Source of the DNA: Calliopum simillimum | Taxonomy: Eukaryota; Arthropoda; Insecta; Diptera; Lauxaniidae | NCBI GenBank assembly: GCA_951812925.1 | Contig: OX638370.1 | Span: 106,964,897-107,028,896 of the forward strand | Direction: 5' to 3' | DNA: 64,000 nt | Part shown: positions 22,467 through 34,400 of the stretch, one piece after another | How positions within the stretch are numbered: position 1 is the first letter of the stretch | Layout of the letters: each line of letters opens with the position of its first letter | Notes under the pieces: generated by a model | Database searches by the model: none | Told to the model about the DNA's origin: nothing | What the model saw: the letters and a program-made list of their open reading frames with translations, nothing else | Made by a program: the position numbers and the translations under genes

Positions 22467-25400
22467 ATGTCCAGCATCGAAGACAAAAATTGTAAACCAC
22501 AAGAACAACAAAAAATACAACCCAAGGAAATAAAATTTACTCTACAGAAAATCAAAAACATAAAGAAACTGCAACAACATGAGATTTTCAATTACATTAA
22601 GAAGCTGCATGAAATTCTGAAGAAAAACGAGAAAAAACTCAAGAAATATAAAGAGAAGCTTAAGAAACTTGTAAATTTAGCCTTTTATCAATCAATGAAG
22701 AGAATATAAATCTAGAAACCATTTATATTTTTACAGGTGAAGCAAGTGGAAGATCTTAAACTGGACCCGCCCGAGGAGGCTGAATCAAATTTACCAACCG
22801 CACCCGTGGTGCCTGTTGCAGCTGAAAAAGCAAAGGATGCCAAAGAAATTCTACCACCATCTGAAGAGAAAGGTAAATAGTATTTCCTTGGTGACCATAA
22901 GAATTTTTTAGGGCAGGGAAAATTAAGAGGCCTGGAATTAATCACCCTTATATTTGAGGCTATGAGCGCAACAGTAGCCTAACCCTCACTTCGTTAATAA
23001 ATCAAAAGCAAATAATTTGTGCTTGTGTCCACACAGGTTATGTGCTTTTATTTTATCAACGAAGTAAAGGTTGGGCCACTGTTGCGCTCATAGCCTCAAT
23101 TGTCGTTACGATTTTGTTTTTAAGACGTTTTAGTTTTTATTGTCGTCTCGTTTCTAAATTTTAAGTCTGGAAATATATTGAAGAGACGAGAAATGTTTAT
23201 CGAGGGCTTAGGAAAACAAAGCTAAGTTTGCTTTCCTGACCTCTCGATAAAAACTCGTCGTCGTTCCAGTATATTGAAATGTATTGGAATTACAAAAAGT
23301 GTTTATCCAGGGGTCACGAAAAAGATGGTAAGTGTGATCGCTTCGTTTTCCTTACCCCTTGAGTTTTGAAACGAGACGACGCACAGTGGGGCAGATACAC
23401 TCAATACCTGGCGATAATTCAAAAAATTAAATGTTATTTCAGGATATCCTTTTATATTGGTTAAGTACAATATTAGCCAACGTACTATTTGCCATTTTTC
23501 AAATGACTTGTAACAAACCCATTTCATCACTACAGCACGCTAAACTTTATTTTTGTAGACTGAAATAATTTTTATAAGTTATTTCCATATTAATCAAAGC
23601 AGTTTTTTGCTCAAGTTTATTAATTTTTAATGTTATTTGACCATGGAGCCTTCATCTTCAGGTATATAACCGTATGTAAACATATTTTTTTCCTTAAAAA
23701 TGTTAACACATTTAGGTAGGTAAGTTAAATAAAATGGAGAGGAAAAATTTTACGACATTAAATAAATAATAGATAATTTAATTAGGTTCCAAGACTTTCC
23801 AAGCATTAGTTATGATTCAAAAATATTCCGTTTAGTATTGACTTCTAGAAGCGACAAGGAAATTTTGCTACTTTTTGCTACTTTAAAATTTACATCGATT
23901 TTTAGAACGTAACCTAAAATAAAATATTTTTTCTTGCATTGCCGACATTATTCAAAATTTCTAATTTTGTTTTACAAATGGCCTCTAACTTATTACTTGT
24001 CACGAGACAAGAACTTATAAACATTATATATAGTTCTGGGCAGGATAATTTTGAACAGCAATTCGGTTTTTTGTTAAAACAGATGGAAAAGAGGACAGGT
24101 GGTCATCACAAGCACTTAAGTAGGAAATTATCTCATTTCAAGTACCAATATTGGTCAAAATACCTGAAAGCGTGCCTCTAATTTTCCTATCAGAGCTGAC
24201 CTTTATTATTCGTAGCAATTGTACCAAATTTGCTTCGATTATCTCAGAAAGCACTCTCAATATAGAGTTTTTAAGATTTTGCTTGTATGGGAGGTACCAC
24301 GCCCTCTTGTCCGAATTCGCTAATTTTCCTACCAGAATTTACCTATAGTATTGGTAGCAAGTGTACGAAATTTGGTTTGATTATCTCTGATAGTACCCTC
24401 AGTATAGCTTTTAAGATTTTGTTAGTATGGGTGGTACCACGCCCTCTTATCCGAATTCGCAAATTTTACTACCAGAGTTTACCTATACTATTGGTAGCAA
24501 GTGTACGAAATTTGGTTGTATTATCTCAGATAGTACCATCAGTATAGAGTTTTTAAGATTTGGCTTGTATAGGAGGTGCCACGCCCTCTTGTTCAAATTC
24601 GACCAAATTTTGTTGAAAGCTTAAGTGATCCATCCTTAGTAAGTATATGTAATGTGGTTGCAGTGCATAGCTCCGTTTATTTGATGCCACATATGAGAGC
24701 TCTTTGCCCCACTGTGCGACGATAAAAACTAAAACGCCTTAAAAATGAAAAAGCAACGACAATTGAGAATATAGATGAATTACAACAACAAACAGGCGCT
24801 CGGACCTAGCTTGGGATATATAGCCATGAAATGATCCGGAAATATATTTAATAAAAAGATCTATATGTTGGGAACCCCTCAATGGATTTGAGAATTATTG
24901 GTGTCATATGGAAGTAATTTTAACAAGCTATAGAATTGGTGAACAAAAGTTTTTCAATCTGAAGTAAACTTTTCGGTATGATACCGTCACCTCAATACTA
25001 CAACTAGATCATATAATTTTGCTGCACAAGCAGTAATCAATTCAAAGCAAAAATAGTCCAAATCTGGTATCAGAATTGCTTGGTCTTGTATGGTTTTAGA
25101 GATATCCGTAAATGTTCAAAATGTACAACCTCAAAACACGGTTTTTGAGGTTGTACGTACATAGAAGACGCTCAAAATTGTTTTGCTCTTTTCTATTAAA
25201 TGCATGATTTAGTACTTTTCTTCATTTTTAAAATGAGCTTGTGTGACTTTTCTTTAAAAGTAAAGACCAATTTAAATGATACATGAAAGTTAAAAATCGT
25301 GTGTGGATTATCATATGTTTTTCTGTCCATGGAGTCATTTTCAAAAATTAATAAAGTTGATAGGCAACTGTTGCTTTTGCTTCATTATCGCAGTGCTTTC

Positions 25401-28400
25401 GTATACTTATTGCTGCTAGCTTACAAAACGCAAATACTTAACACGTTGAGTGCCACCATACAAGCAAAATGTCCTCCGTCAGGTGCCACGTGAACCGCCA
25501 ATGGTACACACTTAAACTTCCCCAGTGTGCCGTGTGTACCGCTGGCGGTGCACAGTCACATGTGAACTCAATGCAATATATATTCTGAAGCACTGCACTT
25601 ATAAGCACAAATCTCTTTCCACAAACCCATTATATACCCCTATAGATCAATATTCAAAAGTTATTACAAGTCGACATTTTTTCATACATATTGAATTTGT
25701 ATGGTGGCACAGCGCTACAAGTAAAGTGTGTACCGCCGGCGGTACACATATCACTCAACGTGTTAACTGAATCGTTATTTTCCATAATATGAATTGGCTA
25801 ACATTTCGTTAGAAATGAATAAAATCGAGCTCGGATTTCAGATGGTATTGAGTTTCAAAAAGGATATTAGACAAATAACCCATTATTGTGGCACATAACT
25901 TATGTCGTTACTTTATGGACTTATTTTGTAAGCTAGCAGCGATTAATTATTGGAAAGCATTGCGCTAATGTCGTAAAAGCAGCAGTAGCTTATTCATTAT
26001 TAATTTTTATTTACTTTTATTTACGATTCAATTATAAAATATTTCTCCAATAGATTTTTTTTTTTTGGGCGTGTTTCTTCAATTAAAAAAAAAGGGAAAA
26101 ATGGACAGTTTTCCGTTTTTGTATCTTTATTATTGTCTTTAAAAATACTTTAACGCGTTCCATTCGATTCGATATATCAACACACTTGCTGTTTTTCCTT
26201 TTCCCAAATAATTGTTTTCTTCTTTTAACGACATTTAAGTTCCTTTAAAAAAAAAAAAAGCTAAAATAATTTTTTTCGCACACACTTACTCATTATCCAA
26301 TTCGGAAAGAAAGTTGCCAACAAAAATAATATATAGTTTATCAATTTGACTAGTGAATCGTGCCCATATCAAGATTGTGCATCAATCATAAAAGGTTTCT
26401 GCTACCGGTTACAATAACAATAGCGACCATATCAGCAGCAGAAATACAAAATTAACAGCATTTCAAGTGTTTCCATCTACCGTAGGAAATCTTTTAATAA
26501 GATAAGTTTATGATAAGGCCTTTGTATTTAAATTGAATTTAAAAATATTAATAAATATACGTTTACCTACATTTAAACATTTAAAAAAAAAATACTTCTT
26601 CGTAATTAAAATGTTTCTGATGTACGCTATATCAAGCGGTGTAAGCCTTTAATTAAAAATTACAACAAAACACTATTTACAGTTTTTATTATAAAAAAAA
26701 TTTCACAGTTATATTTATTTTTTACACATACACTATCAACCTTTACGGCTAGCAACGGCTGCCACCAAAGCGGCACCACGTCCTGAACCATCTTCTGATA
26801 GCATTATATCGAAGTTTGTACTTGGTTTAACAAATTTTTTCATTGTTTCTCTCATATAACTATCAAATTTTGGATGATAACGATAAACAGAACCATCGAC
26901 GCCTACAACCACAGAAGGCTCTTTGATTCGATTAATTAAACTCGATAGTCCTATGGCCACTAATGTTGCAGCGCGTTTTGCAATACATTCATTTATGAAA
27001 AGTATTTTTTGACAATCCTCCACCGTAGCCTTTTCTATGCCTAAAAGCTCCTTTAATATTTTCCGCGTATTAGGAAAGTTTGGAAAACTGTCACCTTCGA
27101 TTTCGGAAGTATAACTTGTCAGAAAACATTCCGCATTATTCGACAGAAACTCTAAAAAGTTGTTTTTATTTGGTGATCGCACAAATATCAAATTCTCTTC
27201 AATTGCTTTGCATAACACCAGCCGTACTAGCTCTCCTAAGTACATGCCTGCAAAAGAGTTCATTAAAACAAAAAGTTAAACAATATAATAGAATTGCGAA
27301 TAACTTGCCTGAAATTAACTTTTCAAATAACTGATAACTCGCGTTGATTGCTGTCTTATCTATCTGACGATCATAATCGGTGCGTATGAATTCCAGTGAA
27401 CCGTTATCACCAAATGCACCCCACTCGGTGTTGATCAGGACATGCGTATTGGCACGCTTTAAATCATCTTCAAGAAGGTCAACATTTTCAACGCGTTCAA
27501 CATAGCAGGCATTACAGCCGGTGCCAATAATGACACCAATACGACAATCTGCATTCCGATGTGCACACGACATCAAAGTGCCTGTAGTATCATTCAATAT
27601 AGCCGTAACATCAATTTCCAAATCGCCACGCCTTGCTATAGCCTCTTTGAGCAAACGTCCAATATCCTCATCGACTACGCCTTCACATTGAAAACCTTTT
27701 GTCCAACGTACAAGCAGTGCTTTTGATAGACCCAGCTGTACGCATGGAAATGAAAATGTAAATCCAAGTGGCAACTGATCACGCTCAACGCCATGCTCAA
27801 TCACAAATGATGCCAAACATTCCGCAATGTGATCGAATAAATTGACACCAGGGCCTAACATTAGCTCCTTTGGTATAGCATACGTATCAGACAGAACATC
27901 TGCATCGTGATGTCCCTTTAAATGAATGAGCAGTACACGAAAATTAGTGCCACCCAAATCTAGGGCCAAATATTTGCCAAGTTCTTTGCCAGTAGGCAAA
28001 TCCTGTACGTAAGTAACAAAGCACTTTGTGTCGGCCACATCGTGTGTTGCTTTCGAAAGTCCTTTACTGATTTCATTAGTAAAACGCTTATAGACCTCTT
28101 GTAATTGTGAATCACTGAGAATGAACTTTTGCATCAAATCCTTAAGTCTTGAGTCTTGCATCGTACAGTTGCCTAATAATGAATACCTAAATGAGAATTC
28201 TTTTGAACAGCCGATTTAGCCACTAAGTATATTCTGCTGCTGCTCTCTTAGCCAACTAACGAATTACAACTAATTAAAAGTTTTTGCCATATTTTCAGTT
28301 TAGGTTGCCTGCTTACTTTCGGGTTTTTTTTCTTTCTTCATTTCGCAGTTTTGGTATTAAAAAACAGTTTTGTTTGATAAGAAATACTTTTATTACAGTC

Positions 28401-31400
28401 TATTGCTTCGTTTGTGCACTTGTAGCTTCAATTAATTGTTTCTTTTATTTTTTTCCGAATGCAAGAACGAGCAGAAACTAGAAAAATCTTTTTTAAATAC
28501 AAATCTATTCGTACAATTAAGGATTGGTATTTATTAGCTAAATATTAAGTATGTACTAAGATAAAGCGAAAAAATATATGTATATAGAATTTTTATGTAA
28601 GTTTCTACTGTAACATTAATATTTTTTCGCCAAAAAGCAAAACAGTTTAAGTTGACTTGAAATAAACAGTGTTAAAGCTTATTTTTGGTGGCCTTTAAGA
28701 GAGATCGATGGTAGGTTTTTGATTATTTGCCTGAAGTACAGAAGTCATTACAGTATAGTTTATTATTGGGTGTACAACTTAAAAACCGGAATTTGACGGT
28801 GGATGTCCGTACTAACAATATCGTGAAAGCTTGAACTTTATATATATGTCATTTTGAAGGTACATTTGAAAAAGTTTGAGGATGAAGAATTGGAGACATT
28901 ACTCGATCAAGATTCATGTCAAACGCAAGAAGAACTTGCAGAACCATTGGAAGTTGATCGAGCAACAATTTCCAGACGTTTGAAAGCCTTGGGAATTTTT
29001 CAAAAGATGGGAAATTGGGTGCCATACGAGTTGAAGCCAAGGGCCGTCGAACGCCGATTTTTGATGTCCACAATGCTGTTTGAACGCTACAAAAGGAAGG
29101 GTTTTTTTGCATCGTTTTGTCACTGGCGATGAGAAGTGGATCCATTACGATAATCCCAAGCGCAAAACAGCGTATGTCAAGAAAGGTGAGGCCGGCCCAT
29201 CACAGCCGAAGCCAAATATTCACGCTTCGAAGGTAATGCTCTGTATTTGGTGGGACCAGCTAGGTGTGATCCATTATGAGCTGTTGCCAGGTGGCCAAAC
29301 CATTAATGCTCAACTCTATCGTCAACAATTGATCCGATTGAAGCAGAAAATCCAGGTAGAGCGGCCAACGTATGCCACCAGACACGAGTCAATTATTTTC
29401 CACCACGATAACGCTCGGCCACATATTGCTGCCCCAGTCAAAAATTATCTGGAAAACAACGGATGGGAAATTTTGCCTCACCCGCTTTATAGCCCAGACC
29501 TTGCACCATCAGACTACCATTTGTTCCGATCAATGCAGAATGCCCTATCAGGAATACGCTTCACTTAAGTTCAAGATATCGAAAATTGGCTCGATTCATT
29601 TTTGGCCGCCAAGCCGGCGCAATTTTTTTGGGATGGAATTCATAAATTGCCTGAAAGATGGGGAAATGTTGTAGCTTCCAATGGACTATACTTTGAATAA
29701 AATATATTGTAACATTTTCCACAATAAAGCATCAAATTTTGCTAAAAAATTCCGGTTTTTAAGTTGTACACCCAATATATTGTCTCTCCTTCAAAACTTT
29801 ATAAGAAAATATGTATTATGTTCAATTAAGGAGTGGCCGTACCAAAAAGCCTAAGTAATGTCATATTATGAGCCATAATAATCGGTTATTTTCAACATAA
29901 TGTCATCAATTCTACATCATCAAGTAAATTTTTCGTGAAAACAGAAAACAATTTTAATCATTTCGAACAAAAACCCAATTCTGAAGTTAGTTTATTGACT
30001 GTTTTTTTGCTTGTATAGTACTAATGAAAGTACCAACGCGCTTTTTTCTAAATTGAAGTATGATAATTTTATATTGAACTAATTAAACAGTCATTTTTGC
30101 AATTTTTCAACAACAGACGAAAGCAAATGTTAACATGGAAATTGATTACATATGTTTCGGCTACTTCCACATACATATTTATATATTTTCATATATAAAC
30201 ATGTATATAGCCTCATCAGATCAGTTTTAGTTAAATCTTGCCAGAAACCGTACTCGAACCCGTGACTCCGGTTTTCTAATGAAAGAGAACGCGGTGCTTA
30301 AGCGATTGTGCTATAGGTCACGAGTAAACTCTCTGAACAGGATCGCCATTATGAATAAATCATAAGGCTCACTAGCGCCGTCTGTTGTCAAAACTTGCCA
30401 AATTGTTAGTTGGTAACACACTCTGGTTTTGAGACATGCTACGCTAGCTACAATTAAAACCTACAAGGGCGGATTTGTTTTCCACATACAATGCAGGCTC
30501 TCGAAATTACGAGAATTTTAATGATAGATAGGCAGGTTCCCCTAGATAAATTATGAAGTTAGTTTATTGACTGTTTTTTTGCTTGTATAGTACTAATGAA
30601 AGTGTTAACATGGAAATTCATTTTATGACATTACTCTTGCTTCGTACTGGTACTTAGGCACTTTGGTACGTCCACTCCTCAATTCTTTTCGATGAAAAGA
30701 TTAATTATGTGACAAAATGGCTCGAAAAGCGAGTTTTTTGGCATTCGGTTGTCAAAAATCTATATTGTAACAACATTTAAAAATACTTTAAGTTTATTTT
30801 ATCTACCTGCATTAAAAGAAAATAATTGTCCGAAAAAAATATGTCAAACGTACAAAAAAATGGGAACGGGGCTTTAAATTGGTATGCCTTTCAATGTATT
30901 CCCGTCCATCTATGTACCTGAAAGTTTGCATTTGTCATAACCAAAGTACGCTTAACAGATTTTTAATTTTTTCGGCGCACTTCTATTAGGACGTTAGCCA
31001 AAACTTGGCAAACTGACCGCGATGACGTTTATTAGCGATTTACGTAGATTGATCAAAACAACATCCATGCCCCTTTTTAGTTTTCAATGTTTGTATTCAA
31101 AAAAGAAATGTAAAACGTTTAACAGTTTTTGCCATTTGCGGTCAATCGACTTTTTTAAGAAATTTCATATTTCTTCGCCTCCTGAACCTTAGATAATTTT
31201 GTCTTACGTCTTTTTAAAATACGGCCGATGATTTGGCTTCCATTAAAATCATTTTCAAAATGTTTTCGATGAAAAAATATATTTGGATTTTTCTGAATAA
31301 CTTTTTCGGGATATCACGAATGAATAAAATCATTGAAATCAGTGATCTTAGTTTCGTAGAAATCGTGAACTTTTTATAAAATTTCTTTCAGTTAAGCTTA

Positions 31401-34400
31401 AAAGTTGTATAGTGACCTGACAGAAAGAAACTGAAAACAAAAAACCATATATCTCAATAATTATACTCCATATCTGCTTAAATCCAACTGAAGACAAATA
31501 AAACAAAAATAGGAATATAAAGACCGTTTTTTGTTGTATTCTTATAGTCTAATTTGCTTTTTGGTCAATTCAAATAAGTTGAATAAATTAATATTTTATG
31601 AATTTATTCTTTTAAATTCATTCATTGGTTAAATTTTTTTAAACACTCTAATTTTAAATCAGCAATGACATAATTAATATTTTTTTCACTGTAAACTTTA
31701 TAACATGTCTCTGAAGTATAAAATCATACACAATATTTACTAAGAAATATATAAATTTAGTGTCATTTTTAGTTATTACAATGGTATAAAATGATATATC
31801 TAACATTTAGATTAACAGCATTACTGTCATAAAAAAATAATAGAATAACACTTTGATAACGTTACACGACGGCTTAAAAGTTACTAAACTAAGTACAACA
31901 TGCATGTTACATTGTTTTTTCTTTGGTTTTTTGCAATAAACTAAATAAATACAATAAATTATAAAAATGCAACCAGTAAAATGATAACTAAAAACTTTTT
32001 AATCTTCGGTAATTCTGTCATTATTTTCTAATGCCTACACAACAAAGTGCACTACCACTGAGTCTACTGCATTTCCGGATGTTACTTTAGTTTTGTCCCT
32101 TATTATTCTGTAAAGTTGTTCATTTAACATTTGTTAAGGTAAAGGTGATTTAGTATTTCAAGGTTTCTGTTCCACATACGAGTACATCAATATGAAAGAA
32201 ATAAACTAATAATAAAAAGTCATAAAGATAATTATCACAACAGTTTTGCGCGAATACTTAACTCGTTGAAATTTTTCATTGATCATTGGTTACTTTATTC
32301 TGGCTCTTTTTTAAAATTTGAACATTTTTTTTAACATTTATTAGTGTAGTACTCATAAGTATGTAGCAACTATGACCTACTCGGTGGTCATAAACTAAGT
32401 GCGCCATCATCAGTCATGATATCGAAAGTCATAAATTGTTATCATCATTGTTATTTATTTTCAATTATACATAGATTTTGACGTTAATTACTTTTTCGTT
32501 TTAGCACCACTAAGCTTAGTCGATGAGATACGCCAGGCTGCAGAACAGGCGCAAAATTTAAATGGTTTTGTTTATGAGCCAACATCTGGTTTGTACTACG
32601 ATCAAAAGACCGGCTACTATTATAATGCGGTAATGTATTAATTTGTTGTTATGGCTTATTTGCACTTGTTATTATTTACAATATTCTATTATTTTTAACA
32701 GGAATATGGTTTATATTACGATGGTAATACTGGTTGCTATTATAATTACAATCAAGAAAAAAATTCTTTTGAATTTCATTCACAAGCGCAAGCTGTAACA
32801 AAGGTAATATAGTTTTAGTGTGAAACATATGCTGTTTTTAGTTTAAATTGTATAAAGTAAAACTTAAAAGTAGCATTAAGTAGGATGAAACAATTAAATT
32901 GTTCATTAAAAATGAGAAGATCCTTTGAAAAAGTATGGGACTTATACTACGTTTCCACCGGAGTTTTATGAGGTGATTTACGGCTGCTTCGAGATTTAGC
33001 TCTACACCTTGGTATATTTCAAATGATTTACCATTTAAAAAAAAACCCAATTTCTGCCGCGATTTATTTTAAATCTGCAAATAAATCAAAGCGGGGCCAC
33101 CGGTTTTGGCTATTTTCGATCAAGTGACACCTCTTAACTTTGACAAGTGCCATAAATGTCATTTAAATAAAGTAAATGGAATATTAATATTAAGAAGAAA
33201 AGTACAAACAACTTTAATTTTCCCGCTAATGACATTTACTGTCAAAAATAAATCTCTTTCGGCCGGTGGAAATGTGTAGGATTTAACGACGAGATTTTTT
33301 GTATCCATCCAAGTGTTTTCGACTTATACCGGATTTTCTAAATTATATCCAGGTCTTCCCATGGTTTATATCTCCTAAACAATGCATAGCATTGTTTCTT
33401 TTCACTTCCTTACTTTTTTATACCCTACACTCAAGGTATGTATATTCACTTTGTCCTTCCTTTTGTAACGCGGAGAAGGAGGCGTGGCAGGTATGGAAAA
33501 GTATATATATTCTTTATCAGCGTCACCTCCTGAGTTAATACAGCCAGCCATGCCCGTCTGTCTGTCCGTTGATATCATTTTACTTTTTTTTTGGGAGCAA
33601 GATAATTCGATGATTTGGTACAAAAGCGAAATCGGTCAACGGACACGCCTACCGCCCATAAAAAAAAATATATTCAAAATGCAACTTTATAAGTATTTTT
33701 CAAGACAATGCAACCAAAATACACCTAAATACTAAGGACGGTAAGCGCAAGCTCCGAGCAAAAGCTAGGCAAACTCGGACAAGAGGGTGTGCATCCCATA
33801 TGAGCAAAAGTTTCAAAATGCTCTATTAAAAACGTTTTTTGAGATACTCAACTAAATTTCACTCCAACACTTAGAACAGTAAAAGAAAGCTTTGAGCAAA
33901 ATCTAGGCGAAGTTGGACAAGAAGACGTGGCACCACCTATATGAGCGAAAGTTCCAAAATGGGGCGACTTCCTAAACGTCCGTTGCTTTGTGTTGAAACA
34001 GCATTTTCGTAAAAAAAATGTCGCATAATTTTAGGAATTTTTTGACTTAAGAGCAATGTTTACAAAAAGCATCAACTTTGTTATTGATGCGCTGATTGCT
34101 ATGCATTGTCAACGATTTAAAGTTAGGCGTTATGAAATGCAAGAATGATGCAGTAAAAAAATAAGCTCCTAAAATTATGCGACATTTTTTTTACGAAAAT
34201 GCTGTTTCAACACAAAGCAACGGACGTTTAGGAAGTCGCCCATGCTATACTGAAAGCGTTTTTTGAGATAATCCAACCAAATTTCAATCAGACACTACGT
34301 GAATACGGACAAAAGGTCGTGGTACCTCCCGCAAAAGCTAAATTTTCAAAATACTGCAGTGTAGGGTATTTAGTGTTTGGCCAGGCCAAAGGTAACACCC

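Larger units (their letters stand above)
23094..24770. mobile_element. Inverted-repeat element interrupted by a Transib-like insert
   Basis: The left terminus, ctcaattgtcgtt onward through gttttagtttttattgtcg, is complementary to the right terminus ending near 24770 (gacgataaaaactaaaac, then aacgacaattgag). The complementarity is continuous only if 23382-24716 plus one CGACG is removed, which shows that the insertion landed inside the right terminal repeat. The remaining core (23150-23376) has further internal fold-backs with gagacga motifs. It is non-coding. Confidence 0.75.
22873..32504 (+). other. AGGF1-like intron 2 (9.6 kb) hosting a gene and several transposons
   Basis: The donor gtaaat follows 22872 and the acceptor ttttag ends at 32504; the split codon (g|ca) is in phase. 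Inside are a MITE (22955-23099), an interrupted inverted-repeat element (about 23094-24770) with a Transib-like insert, a folded-back fragment (25000-25310), a TTAA MITE (25442-25762), hexokinase copy 2 on the opposite strand, a mariner (28766-29775) and an M1 element (29823-30685). From 30690 to 32500 I see only AT-rich sequence. Confidence 0.8.

Noticed and set aside
22712..22945. Minus-strand frame overlapping AGGF1-like exon 2
   Set aside because: Antisense shadow of a real exon with consistent splice sites.
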